Below are positions 35,644-43,866 of a stretch of DNA of 64,000 nt, piece by piece. The stretch spans positions 1,198,501-1,262,500 of the forward strand of contig NZ_AP028156.1 in NCBI RefSeq assembly GCF_033096465.1, given 5' to 3'. The first letter of the stretch is position 1. Each line of letters opens with the position of its first letter. Under the pieces are notes generated by a model that was not told where the DNA came from, searched no databases, and saw only the letters and a list, made by a program, of their open reading frames with translations. Source of the stretch: Blautia luti. GTDB taxonomy: Bacteria; Bacillota; Clostridia; Lachnospirales; Lachnospiraceae. The position numbers and the translations under genes are program-made.

Positions 35644-37335
35644 ATGAAGGTAATAATCGTAGGAGGTGTAGCCGGAGGAGCTACAGCTGCTGCAAGAATA
35701 CGAAGACTGGATGAACATGCAGAAATTACTGTGTTTGAAAGATCCGGATACATATCCTATGCGAATTGTGGGCTTCCATATTATATTGGAGACGTGATCA
35801 CAGATCCGGAAGAACTTACATTACAGACACCAGAGAGTTTTTTTAAACGTTTCCATATCAATATGAAAATTTATCATGAAGTTATCTCCATACATCCGGA
35901 TCGTAAAACAGTTTCAGTGAAAAATTTGGAGAATGGTGAGATATTTGAAGAAAACTATGATAAGCTGATCCTTTCTCCAGGTGCAAAGCCAACACAGCCG
36001 AGACTTCCTGGAGTAGGTATTGATAAGCTTTTTACACTTCGTACAGTAGAAGATACTTTTCTGATAAAGGAATATATTAATAAGAATCATCCAAAATCTG
36101 CTGTGTTGGCTGGTGGCGGTTTTATTGGTTTAGAGCTGGCAGAAAATTTGAGGGAGCTTGGCATGGATGTTACGATTGTCCAACGACCTAAGCAGCTGAT
36201 GAATCCTTTTGATCCGGATATGGCATCCATGATCCATAATGAAATGAGAAAGCATGGAGTAAAACTGGTATTGGGCTATACAGTAGAAGGATTTAAAGAA
36301 AAAGACAATGAAGTGGAGGTTCTATTGAAAGATAATCCATCTCTTCAGGCTGATATGGTGGTGCTGGCAATCGGCGTCACACCAGACACAGCACTAGCAA
36401 AAAAAGCCGGTCTGGAACTTGGCATCAAGGAAAGTATTGTAGTGAATGACAGAATGGAAACTTCTGTACCGGATATTTATGCTGCAGGTGATGCAGTTCA
36501 GGTAAAACATTATGTTACTGGCAATGATGCGTTAATCTCTTTAGCGGGACCTGCCAATAAACAGGGAAGGATCATTGCTGATAATATTTGTGGCGGTGAT
36601 AATCGTTACTTGGGCAGTCAGGGAAGCTCCGTTATCAAAGTGTTTGATATGACAGCAGCCACTACAGGTATCAATGAAACCAATGCCAAAAAGTCAGGAT
36701 TAGAGGTAGATACAGTAATTCTTTCTCCTATGAGTCATGCCGGTTACTATCCTGGAGGAAAAGTGATGACCATGAAGGTGGTTTTTGAAAAAAAGACGTA
36801 TCGTTTGCTTGGTGCTCAGATTATTGGATATGAAGGAGTTGATAAACGTATTGATGTGCTGGCAACAGCAATCCATGCAGGGCTGAAGGCAACCCAGCTG
36901 AAAGATTTGGATCTCGCATATGCACCACCTTATTCCTCTGCCAAGGATCCTGTAAATATGGCCGGATTCATGATAGACAATATAGCAAAAGGGACCTTAA
37001 AACAATGGCATTTGGAAGATATGGATAAGATTTCTAAAGATAAAAGTGCTGTGTTGCTGGATGTGAGAACGGTAGATGAATTTAGCAGGGGACATATGGA
37101 TGGATTCAAAAATATTCCTGTAGATGAACTGAGGGAACGGATCAATGAAATTGAGAAAGGAAAGCCTGTGTATCTGATATGCCAGAGTGGTCTGCGCAGT
37201 TACATTGCCAGCCGTATTCTGGAAGGAAATGGATATGAAACATACAACTTCTCCGGCGGATTCCGTTTCTATGATGCAGTGGTTAATGACCGTGCGCTGA
37301 TCGAAAGGACATATGCATGCGGTATGGATTATTAG
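35644..37335 (+). CDS. CoA-disulfide reductase/NADH oxidase-like flavoprotein with C-terminal rhodanese
   Basis: A 563-residue fusion. N-terminal FAD binding (VIIVGGVAGGATAAARIRRL), single redox Cys42 in ISYANCGLPYYIG, NAD binding (AVLAGGGFIGLELAENL), VYAAGDAV-type FAD loop, then a dimerisation domain and, from about residue 460, a rhodanese domain with CQSGLRS. Relatives reduce CoA disulfide or CoA-persulfides and polysulfide. The ATG at 35644 is chosen over 35605. Probable role is polysulfide or thiol-disulfide reduction in the cytoplasm. Confidence 0.9.
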   Translation: MKVIIVGGVAGGATAAARIRRLDEHAEITVFERSGYISYANCGLPYYIGDVITDPEELTLQTPESFFKRFHINMKIYHEVISIHPDRKTVSVKNLENGEIFEENYDKLILSPGAKPTQPRLPGVGIDKLFTLRTVEDTFLIKEYINKNHPKSAVLAGGGFIGLELAENLRELGMDVTIVQRPKQLMNPFDPDMASMIHNEMRKHGVKLVLGYTVEGFKEKDNEVEVLLKDNPSLQADMVVLAIGVTPDTALAKKAGLELGIKESIVVNDRMETSVPDIYAAGDAVQVKHYVTGNDALISLAGPANKQGRIIADNICGGDNRYLGSQGSSVIKVFDMTAATTGINETNAKKSGLEVDTVILSPMSHAGYYPGGKVMTMKVVFEKKTYRLLGAQIIGYEGVDKRIDVLATAIHAGLKATQLKDLDLAYAPPYSSAKDPVNMAGFMIDNIAKGTLKQWHLEDMDKISKDKSAVLLDVRTVDEFSRGHMDGFKNIPVDELRERINEIEKGKPVYLICQSGLRSYIASRILEGNGYETYNFSGGFRFYDAVVNDRALIERTYACGMDY

Positions 37336-37375
37336 AAATAAACAAAATATTTTTATAATTTTCTCGTAGCATAAA

Positions 37376-37433
37376 AAGATCCCCCATTTATTAGAATGAC
37401 TTCCATAATTCTGATAAATGGAGGATTCTTTAG
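37376..37433. terminator. Bidirectional terminator
   Basis: AAAGATCC...CCATTTAT pairs with ATAAATGG...GGATTCTTT; A-run on the left, T-run on the right. Separates the CoADR gene from the convergent Crp/Fnr gene. Confidence 0.8.
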
Positions 37434-37452
37434 ATGTTATAGAAAAACATTT

Positions 37453-38112
37453 TTATGATCTTTGTAGTGTTTCCAGTCTTTTCGAATCAAGGATTGTGAT
37501 TTTTCCGCGGGAGAGTCTGACGAGTCCTTCTCCTTGAAAGTATCGGAGCATTCGAGTGATAACTTCCCTGTGGGAACCAAGATGATTAGCAATCGTCTCA
37601 TGAGTGATTTTCAGCTCGTTTGTTCCTTCGATAGAGGTCTCTTCTAAAAGAAATGAAGCAACACGCTTATCCAAACTCTTCCACATGATTTGTTCAATCA
37701 GCCACATGACATCAGAAAAACGGGTGGCCATTAACTCATTGGTATAGTTTGCGACGGGAGCAGATTCCTTCATAATGTCCTTATAGATTTCAGCAGGGAT
37801 GATCCAAAGATCAGTATCTTTTTCTGCTTCAATGGTTACTTCAAATTGAATGGAGCGTATGATACATGAGGCGGATAAAAGACACATATCCATATCGAAC
37901 AGACGGTAAAGTGTAATCTCCCGTCCTTCATCTGAAAGTATGTAGGTTCGAAGCTGCCCGGATTTAACCAGTAATAATCCAGTACAGTCCAGGTTTCCAT
38001 TGTGAATGATCGTTCCTTTTTTTACAACCTGTGTGATTAAATTGTCTGAAATTAGTTTTTTCTGTGCTGTATTTAAGTCACTCCATAGTGGAAAATAATT
38101 TTCAAAGTTCAT
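37453..38112 (-). CDS. Crp/Fnr family transcriptional regulator
   Basis: A 219-residue regulator with an N-terminal cyclic-nucleotide-type beta-roll (GTIIHNGNLDCTGLLLVKSG) and a C-terminal winged helix (ETIANHLGSHREVITRMLRYF). It lacks the N-terminal Cys cluster of Fnr but carries two Cys within MCLLSASCII at the effector pocket, a candidate redox or persulfide sensor (inference). The ATG at 38112 follows AAAGGAG; the 38136 start lacks one. It probably binds the TGTGAT-N3-ATCACA sites before the surrounding redox operons. Confidence 0.88.
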   Translation of the reverse strand: MNFENYFPLWSDLNTAQKKLISDNLITQVVKKGTIIHNGNLDCTGLLLVKSGQLRTYILSDEGREITLYRLFDMDMCLLSASCIIRSIQFEVTIEAEKDTDLWIIPAEIYKDIMKESAPVANYTNELMATRFSDVMWLIEQIMWKSLDKRVASFLLEETSIEGTNELKITHETIANHLGSHREVITRMLRYFQGEGLVRLSRGKITILDSKRLETLQRS

Positions 38113-38154
38113 AACAGTTATCTCCTTTACGAACATAGTATACTTGCTTTTTTA

Positions 38155-38202
38155 AGATGCGTCAATTCTATAATTGACATATGCCATAAATAAAAATATA
38201 CT
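38155..38202 (+). promoter_or_regulatory. Operator A with promoter of the 38247 gene
   Basis: GTCAA (38161-38165), N8, TTGACATATGCC (38174-38185). The TTGACA inside it is also a -35 box, with TATACT 17 bp on (38197-38202). Copies at 39522 and 40554 share the layout. It could also control the divergent Crp/Fnr gene. Confidence 0.65.
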
Positions 38203-38246
38203 GATTATAGTACATGATTGATGTAAATATGAGGGAGGGAAAAATA

Positions 38247-38495
38247 ATGCAGGGAGATGTCAGTTTTACATTACTGGACCGAATTGAAGAAGTAGAACTG
38301 AATATTGTAGATAGACGATGGCAGTCTGCACTGGCATTGGCATTGACTTTGCCAGATATTTGCGGAGAACGCTGTTGGCAGCTCCGGTGTGAATATCTTC
38401 ATCAAAACAAAGGATTTTTAAACGATGAAAATAATATACACTTTCATCTTGGATTAAACTGTGGAATGTCAGTTTGTCAGCTGGACAGTATCTGA
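38247..38495 (+). CDS. Small uncharacterised protein, apparently internally shortened
   Basis: An 82-residue protein: LLDRIEEVELNIVDRRWQ, ALALALTLPDICG, then CWQLRCEYLHQNKGFLNDEN. This resembles a longer group of uncharacterised Firmicutes proteins in which about 40-60 residues separate LPDICG and the LRCEYLHQ segment, so an in-frame deletion may have occurred; I cannot verify this. GAGGGAGGG supports the ATG at 38247. Function unknown. Confidence 0.5.
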   Translation: MQGDVSFTLLDRIEEVELNIVDRRWQSALALALTLPDICGERCWQLRCEYLHQNKGFLNDENNIHFHLGLNCGMSVCQLDSI

Positions 38496-38643
38496 AGAAG
38501 AAAGCAAATCTATAACAATGAAAGAAAAACAAAAAATAATTATTAGAACAATTGAGGAGATTCTAAACATCATATATAAATATAAAGGTGATGTATAATA
38601 AAAATATGTCTTTTTAGTTATTAGCGGTCAAGGTAAATTCTTA

Positions 38644-38685
38644 TGTAATAATATCACAGAAGAATTTACCTTTTTCAGGTACAAT
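38644..38685 (+). promoter_or_regulatory. Crp/Fnr-type site 2 and -10 box of ferredoxin operon
   Basis: TGTAATAATATCACA (38644-38658, centre 38651) followed by TACAAT starting at 38680, exactly 29 bp from the centre. No -35 box. Same geometry as site 1. Confidence 0.75.
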
Positions 38686-38717
38686 AGAGATAACAAATTT
38701 GAAAGGGGAACAAAGCA

Positions 38718-38918
38718 TTGGCAAAAAGAGTGGCAAGTGTCGATAAAAAAAGATGTGTTGCCTGCGGAGTATGCGAAAATACTTGTCCGTTGGCAGCGGT
38801 TAAAGTCCATCGTGGGTGCTATGCGGTAGTAGAAGAAACATTGTGTGTAGGATGCGGAAAATGTGCAAAGTCCTGTCCAGTAGGCTGTATTGAAATGAAA
38901 GAGAGGGTAACAGTGTGA
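38718..38918 (+). CDS. Two-cluster 4Fe-4S ferredoxin
   Basis: A 66-residue ferredoxin with two CxxCxxCxxxCP motifs: CVACGVCENTCP near residue 13 and CVGCGKCAKSCP near residue 42. It starts with TTG at 38718 after GAAAGGGG. Its stop overlaps the GTG start of the membrane Fe-S protein, so the two are coupled and probably form an electron-transfer pair at the membrane. Confidence 0.9.
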   Translation: MAKRVASVDKKRCVACGVCENTCPLAAVKVHRGCYAVVEETLCVGCGKCAKSCPVGCIEMKERVTV

Positions 38919-39499
38919 AGAAAAAGAAGCATTGGTATGATTATTTATGGATATGGGCGATCATTTATTTTGCTCTCGGTTTTTTTAATATTTTGTTCGC
39001 TTGGTTTGGGATGATTGATTTCTTGGTGCCGTTAGGAATAGCAATATTCGGTGGAAATAAATTTTTCTGTAATCATTTGTGTGGACGAGGCCAGCTTTTT
39101 AGTAAGTTTGGAGGAGATTTAAAATGCTCAAGAAATAAACCAACCCCGCGATGGATGAGTTCAAAATGGTTCCGATATGGCTTTTTGATATTTTTCCTTA
39201 CAATGTTTGGGAATATGGTATTTCAGACATATTTAGTTGGTGCCGGAGCATCTTCCTTGCGTGAAGCCATCAAACTATTCTGGACATTCCGTGTTCCATG
39301 GGGATGGACATACACTGCAGGAACAGTAGCTGATTGGGTGGCACAGTTTAGTTTTGGATTTTATAGTTTGATGCTTACATCGCTGCTGTTAGGGTTGATT
39401 GTAATGGTGTTATATAAGCCACGAACCTGGTGTACATTTTGTCCAATGGGAACAATGACGCAAGGCATCTATAAATTAAAAAATAATGAAAATAAGTAA
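38915..39499 (+). CDS. NapH/MauN-like membrane Fe-S protein
   Basis: A 194-residue protein with about four membrane segments and two Cys clusters: FCNHLCGRGQLFSKF after the second segment and WCTFCPMGTM near the C-terminus, as in the polyferredoxin-like NapH/NosR/RnfB-associated group. GTG start overlaps the ferredoxin stop. It likely moves electrons between quinone or membrane donors and the soluble ferredoxin; the acceptor is unknown. Confidence 0.82.
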   Translation: MKKKKHWYDYLWIWAIIYFALGFFNILFAWFGMIDFLVPLGIAIFGGNKFFCNHLCGRGQLFSKFGGDLKCSRNKPTPRWMSSKWFRYGFLIFFLTMFGNMVFQTYLVGAGASSLREAIKLFWTFRVPWGWTYTAGTVADWVAQFSFGFYSLMLTSLLLGLIVMVLYKPRTWCTFCPMGTMTQGIYKLKNNENK

Positions 39500-39521
39500 T
39501 ACTATTAGGTGATCTATAAAA

Positions 39522-39570
39522 GGCATATGTCAAAAACATTATTGACATATGCCTTTTATAGGACTATTAT
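39522..39570 (+). promoter_or_regulatory. Operator B, promoter of DUF134-NifX gene, possible terminator
   Basis: GGCATATGTCAA (39522-39533), N8, TTGACATATGCC (39542-39553), perfect 12-bp arms. TTGACA doubles as a -35 box with TATTAT 17 bp on (39565-39570). AAAA and TTTT flank the palindrome, so it may also terminate the NapH-like gene. Confidence 0.7.
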
Positions 39571-39597
39571 ATAAGAAAAGTGAGAAAGGAGCAGTTT

Positions 39598-40371
39598 ATG
39601 CCGAGACCAGTAAAGTGCAGAAAAATCTGTCATTTTCCCAATACTTTAGAATTTTTCCCGGCAGATAATACTGAGAAAAAAACACCCATTGTTCTGACGG
39701 TAGATGAGTATGAGACAATTCGTCTTTTGGACAAGAAAGGTTATAGTCAGGAGCAGTGTGCAGCATCTATGCAAGTCGCAAGAACAACTGTTCAACGAAT
39801 TTACGAGATTGCCCGGAAGAAAATAGCAGATGCACTCATTGATGGACATCCGCTTAGAATCGAGGGTGGGGATATAAGAATCTGTGACGGTCAGAACAGC
39901 AACTGTAGCTTTGGAGGATGTTACAAACAGGAAATTTACCAAAAATATGCAGCAGAAAAAGGAGAAGGTATCATGAGAATAGCAGTAACATATGAAAATG
40001 GACAGATTTTCCAGCACTTTGGACACACAGAGACATTTAAGATTTACGATGTAGAGGAAGGAAAAGTAGTACATTCAGAAGTAGTAGATACGAATGGAAG
40101 CGGACATGGTGCATTGGCGGGAGTTCTTAATGCATTGAATGCAGATGTACTGATCTGTGGTGGAATCGGAGGCGGTGCACAGACAGCATTAGCGGCAGCC
40201 GGTATTAAGCTTTTCGGAGGAGTTTCCGGAGATGCGGATGAAGCAGTAGAAGCCTTTATTAATGAAACACTGGATTACAATCCGGATGTGAAGTGCTCTC
40301 ACCATGAGCACAGCCACGGGGAAGGACATACCTGTGGTGAGCACGGATGTGGAAGCCATAGCTGTCATTAA
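39598..40371 (+). CDS. DUF134 DNA-binding plus NifX/NifB-type cofactor domain protein
   Basis: A 257-residue fusion. Residues 1-100 are a UPF0251/DUF134 helix-turn-helix protein (MPRPVKCRKICHFPNTLEFF; TVDEYETIRLLDKKGYSQEQ). Residues about 127-230 are a dinitrogenase iron-molybdenum cofactor domain (YENGQIFQHFGHTETFKIYD; ALNADVLICGGIGGGAQTAL). The tail is rich in His and Cys (HHEHSHGEGHTCGEHGC) and should bind metal. No nif genes are present, so a metal- or Fe-S-responsive regulator or chaperone is likelier. The ATG at 39598 follows GAAAGGAG. Confidence 0.85.
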   Translation: MPRPVKCRKICHFPNTLEFFPADNTEKKTPIVLTVDEYETIRLLDKKGYSQEQCAASMQVARTTVQRIYEIARKKIADALIDGHPLRIEGGDIRICDGQNSNCSFGGCYKQEIYQKYAAEKGEGIMRIAVTYENGQIFQHFGHTETFKIYDVEEGKVVHSEVVDTNGSGHGALAGVLNALNADVLICGGIGGGAQTALAAAGIKLFGGVSGDADEAVEAFINETLDYNPDVKCSHHEHSHGEGHTCGEHGCGSHSCH

Positions 40372-40397
40372 GAAGAATAGTGAAAAATAATAATACG

Positions 40398-40447
40398 AAA
40401 GGATGTGCCAAGGTAATGGAGAAGTTACCGTAGCGCATCCTTTTTTG
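40398..40447 (+). terminator. Terminator of DUF134-NifX gene
   Basis: AAAGGATGTGC pairs with GCGCATCCTTT around an inner GGTAA/TTACC stem; six Ts follow. Confidence 0.85.
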
Positions 40448-40553
40448 TTATTTTCATATTGATTATTTCTTACTTGCCGAAAGTAATGAATTGAACGTAT
40501 AATACTCCCAGCTTTTTGTAACTGTCAAAGACGGGAGTATACTTAATTTATTG

Positions 40554-40584
40554 AGATGTGTCAATTATATAACTGGCATATGCC
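40554..40584 (+). promoter_or_regulatory. Operator C upstream of second thioredoxin gene
   Basis: GTCAA (40560-40564), N8 (TTATATAA), CTGGCATATGCC (40573-40584), followed by GTAAATAGAAATA. It aligns over about 44 bp with operator A at 38155. The -35-like hexamer is degenerate (CTGGCA), so transcription probably depends on the downstream Crp/Fnr site. Confidence 0.6.
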
Positions 40585-40629
40585 GTAAATAGAAATAAAA
40601 AGAAGCGTAATAAAGTAAATTGTCTTTTC

Positions 40630-40671
40630 TGTGATATCATCACGGAAGCAAGATCTTTTATGCGGTATATT
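40630..40671 (+). promoter_or_regulatory. Crp/Fnr-type site 3 and -10 box of trx-trxB operon
   Basis: TGTGATATCATCACG (40630-40644, centre 40637) followed by TATATT starting at 40666, again 29 bp from the centre, without a -35 box. Confidence 0.75.
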
Positions 40672-40701
40672 AAGTTCAAACAGGAGAAGGGGTTAAAAAA
40701 T

Positions 40702-41025
40702 ATGACATCAATAAATATAAATAAAGAAAAGTTTGGACAATTAATTAATAAGGAAAAACTGGTTTTGGTTGATTTCTGGGCACCTTGGTGTGGTTATTGC
40801 CGTAGAATTGGAGCAGCTTATGAAAAAATAAGTGAAGAATACAGCGATATTCTTATTGCAGGAAAAGTAAATATTGATGAAGAACCACATATTGCAGAAG
40901 CTGAAAAGATTGAGATAATTCCTACGCTGGTTTTATATCGAGATGGAAAGGCAATAGATTCTATTGTTGCACCCGAATCAAAAAAAATGATAGAAAACTT
41001 TATTAATGAAGCTTTGGAAAAATAA
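40702..41025 (+). CDS. Thioredoxin with WCGYC active site
   Basis: A 107-residue thioredoxin with Cys30-Gly-Tyr-Cys33 (WAPWCGYCR), unusual against WCGPC, which can shift redox potential; cis-Pro in IEIIPTLVL. It starts MTSININKEKF, closely resembling the first thioredoxin's MTAININKNNF, so the two are likely duplicates. The ATG at 40702 follows AGGAGAAGGGG. trxB follows 17 bp downstream. Confidence 0.92.
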   Translation: MTSININKEKFGQLINKEKLVLVDFWAPWCGYCRRIGAAYEKISEEYSDILIAGKVNIDEEPHIAEAEKIEIIPTLVLYRDGKAIDSIVAPESKKMIENFINEALEK

Positions 41026-41042
41026 AATAGGAGGACTGTTGT

Positions 41043-41969
41043 ATGAATGAAAATCATGTTTACGATATGATTATCGTGGGAGGAGGACCTGGTGGGTATA
41101 CATCAGCATTATACGCAGCCAGAGCAGGACTTGAAACAATTGTTTTAGAAAAATTATCTGCAGGTGGCCAGATGTCACTGACATGGCAGATTGATAACTA
41201 TCCTGGTTTTGAAAATGGAATTGACGGATTTTCATTGGCAGAGAAAATGCAAAAACAGGCGGAAAAATATGGTGCTAAAAGTGAATATGCAGAAGTTTTT
41301 AATATGGATTTAGCAGGAAAGCTTAAGAGAGTAGAAACTAGTTCGGGAATTTATATTGGGAAAACAGTAGTGATAGCTACAGGAGCAAATCCAAGAGAAC
41401 TTGGTCTTGATAAAGAAAAAGAATTGATAGGTCATGGAGTTGCTTATTGTGCCGCCTGTGATGGTATGTTTTATAAAGATAAGATTGTGGTTGTTGTTGG
41501 TGGTGGAAATTCTGCTGTATCAGATGCTACTCTTTTAAGTCGAATTGCTAAGAAAGTTATCATTGTTCATCGAAGAGATACATTACGTGCAACAAAAATT
41601 TACAATGACCAGCTGATGAAAACTGAAAATATAGAGTTTCGATGGAATAGTACAGTAAAAGAACTGCTTTATGGAGAACGATTGACTGGTGTGCGGTTGA
41701 AAGATACAGTTACAGGAGAAGAAAACATTATAGAATGTGACGGCTTGTTTGTGAGCATAGGAAGAAAACCGACAATAGATTTTTTAGATAATCAGATAGA
41801 ACTGGATAATAAAGGATATATTGTGGCAGGTGAACATACTGAAACAAGTATTCCAGGTGTTTATGCTGTAGGAGATGTCAGAACAAAGTTACTTCGTCAG
41901 ATAGTAACAGCTGTTGCAGATGGTGCTATGGCAGTACATATGGCAGAAAAATATATAGGGGAAATGTAA
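41043..41969 (+). CDS. trxB: Thioredoxin reductase
   Basis: A 308-residue low-molecular-weight flavoprotein that reduces thioredoxin with NADPH. FAD site IIVGGGPGGYTSALYAARAG, redox pair Cys136-Ala-Ala-Cys139 (AYCAACDGMF), NADPH site VVVGGGNSAVSDA and HRRDTLRA, and C-terminal VYAVGDVRTKLLRQIVTAVA-type loop. AGGAGG precedes the ATG. Co-transcribed with the WCGYC thioredoxin behind Crp/Fnr-type site 3. Confidence 0.95.
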   Translation: MNENHVYDMIIVGGGPGGYTSALYAARAGLETIVLEKLSAGGQMSLTWQIDNYPGFENGIDGFSLAEKMQKQAEKYGAKSEYAEVFNMDLAGKLKRVETSSGIYIGKTVVIATGANPRELGLDKEKELIGHGVAYCAACDGMFYKDKIVVVVGGGNSAVSDATLLSRIAKKVIIVHRRDTLRATKIYNDQLMKTENIEFRWNSTVKELLYGERLTGVRLKDTVTGEENIIECDGLFVSIGRKPTIDFLDNQIELDNKGYIVAGEHTETSIPGVYAVGDVRTKLLRQIVTAVADGAMAVHMAEKYIGEM

Positions 41970-42979
41970 AGTGAATTCCGCCTTTATGCATAGGAATTGT
42001 TTGGTTAAGTTAAATAATGAAACAGAAAATAGTCATTTTGATAGACCATATTTACTATAAATAATCAGAATTTGAATACTGAACTTTTTATACTGAAATA
42101 TGTACGATTTCAATAATGACATGAACTTAAGGGAACGTATTGCGGATACTTTGTGAACTTTATCCTGATACAATGATTATGCTGATGAAAGAAGGCATGT
42201 ATTATTGTTTTCTATATTGATATTAGGACAGAATGTTGTCAGCTATAATGTGCAAAATGAATTACGTTTAGTTAAAAAAGGATTTCCGCTCAGATATTCT
42301 TTAAAAGAAAAATTACAATGCAAGTCAGTTATTGGAATGTTCTTGTTGTTACTCCCGATGCTTTGTTATTGGATAGCGTATAAAATTGAATTATTTAGTA
42401 TTCTCCTTTGGATATGGATGCCGATTCAGAGTATTATAATATATACAGCAAAGAACCGGCTGCAAAGGTTACTATATATACTTCCATTTTATATTTTGTC
42501 ATTGTTATCTATGAGAGTATGGCAGATGTTTTTTTAACAATAAGATCATTGATTTTCTAAGCAAAACCGCTTATAATTTGAATCGGAACATATTGCTATT
42601 ATCCACAGTTACGAAGTGCGTGTTATCAATGCCGATAATAAAATGATAACATTAGCCCGTATAGGTAGGATAATATGGATAAATCAAATAATCAAAAGAA
42701 CTACAAACACGACAGCGAATAATCTCTAAACAAAATTGATTAGTAATTGTCGACGGCAAATAATACTTTTGTTACATTAAATTTGCATATCTAAAATAAT
42801 TTTTGAACCATTCGGCTCATCCATTTCCCTTTATGATTAAGTACAAAAGACAGTATTTTTGAATTTATATTTTGCGTATTTCTCTTTCGGAGAATACGGG
42901 AACCTTTTCAAATTTTGCAGAGAAAAATTGATTGACACCATATACGATACCACATATAATGTAAATAGGAGATATAAGA
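41970..42979. other. 1-kb AT-rich region with decayed sequence
   Basis: No confident gene. A TTG-started frame at 42205-42537 (109 codons) encodes three hydrophobic segments (FLLLLPMLCYWIAYKIEL) and could be the end of a lost membrane protein; no ribosome site stands before it. A second open stretch near 42617-42715 reads VINADNKMITLARIGRIIW. Both look like remains. Confidence 0.35.
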
Positions 42980-43237
42980 ATGTCAAAATGGGATAAACTG
43001 ATAACACGTATATGTAATTTATCAAAAGATCTTCGGTTTGATGAATTGCGAAAAGTATTGGAAAGTTATGGATATGATATGCATGTTCCGAGAAGTGGGA
43101 GCAGTCATTATACATTTAGAAAATCTGGGTGCATGCCTATTACAATACCAAAACATGAGCCGATAAAGAAAGTATATGTAGAAATGGTAAGGGAAATAGT
43201 AGAAAGTGAGGCGAAGAATCATGAAGACGTTGAATGA
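42980..43237 (+). CDS. hicA: HicA-type toxin (mRNA interferase)
   Basis: An 85-residue HicA-like protein with a double-stranded-RNA-binding-like fold. RFDELRKVLESYGYDMHV, the active-site His in GSSHYTFRKSG, then ITIPKHEPIKKVYV. HicA cleaves mRNA when free of HicB. AGGAGA supports the ATG. It overlaps hicB by 17 bp; this toxin-first order is usual for hicAB. Confidence 0.9.
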   Translation: MSKWDKLITRICNLSKDLRFDELRKVLESYGYDMHVPRSGSSHYTFRKSGCMPITIPKHEPIKKVYVEMVREIVESEAKNHEDVE

Positions 43238-43583
43238 TTATATGTCAATGTCCTATCGTATGGAAGTTGTGGAAGATAAAACCGAAGGAGGATTTGTAGT
43301 TTCGTATCCAGATCTCCCTGGTTGCATTACCAGCGGAGAAACAGTGGAAAGTGCAATTTCAAATGCTCTGGATGCAAAAAAAGCATGGCTTGAAGCTGCA
43401 TTAGAAGAAGGGGTAGAAATCCATGAACCGGATAGCCTTGAAGATTATTCCGGACAGTTTAAGCTGAGAATTCCAAGAAGCCTGCATAGACTACTGGCAG
43501 AACATTCTCAGAGAGAGGGAATCAGTATGAATCAGTATTGCGTATATCTTCTTTCGAGGAATGATGCGGTATTCTCAAAATAG
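43221..43583 (+). CDS. hicB: HicB-type antitoxin
   Basis: A 120-residue antitoxin. The N-terminal partial RNase-H-like domain (YRMEVVEDKTEGGFVVSYPD, LPGCITSGETVESAI) binds HicA; the C-terminal ribbon-helix-helix segment (FKLRIPRSLHRLLAEHSQ, GISMNQYCVYLLSR) binds DNA for autorepression. The ATG at 43221 lies inside the end of hicA with GGCGAAG upstream. Confidence 0.9.
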   Translation: MKTLNDYMSMSYRMEVVEDKTEGGFVVSYPDLPGCITSGETVESAISNALDAKKAWLEAALEEGVEIHEPDSLEDYSGQFKLRIPRSLHRLLAEHSQREGISMNQYCVYLLSRNDAVFSK

Positions 43584-43664
43584 CAATTATATGTAAGCAG
43601 CAAAGCATGTTATTGAGAGCGGAATGTACAGTAACATGGAAAGAGCTGATGAAAAAATATGCAG

Positions 43665-43693
43665 TTGACAAAGAACAGGTACATTGTTATAAT
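43665..43693 (+). promoter_or_regulatory. Promoter of glnA
   Basis: TTGACA (43665-43670), exactly 17 bp, TATAAT (43688-43693). The attenuator stem begins about 10 bases after the predicted start site. Confidence 0.85.
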
Positions 43694-43706
43694 TGCCTAC
43701 ATGAAC

Positions 43707-43757
43707 AAAGGCGTTCTTTCTATAGAAAAGTAACTGTAGAAAGTGCGCCATTTTTTA
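43707..43757 (+). terminator. Attenuator terminator in glnA leader
   Basis: GGCG (43710-43713) pairs with CGCC (43746-43749) outside an inner CTTTCTATAG/CTGTAGAAAG stem with AAAAGTAA loop; TTTTTT follows. The transcript start ACATGAACAAAGGCG resembles that of glnN. About 110 bases of leader follow before the start codon. Confidence 0.75.
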
Positions 43758-43866
43758 TATCATTATAAAAAGAATCTATAAAACTTCCAGACAGGACAAA
43801 ACTGTATCGAAGAATCATTAAGAAAGCAAAAACAGCAGAAACTATGCTGACAAGGAGTGAATGAAA

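Noticed and set aside
42205..42537. 109-codon membrane-protein frame
   Set aside because: TTG start without ribosome site and upstream sequence that reads as protein in another frame; reported only as possible remains.
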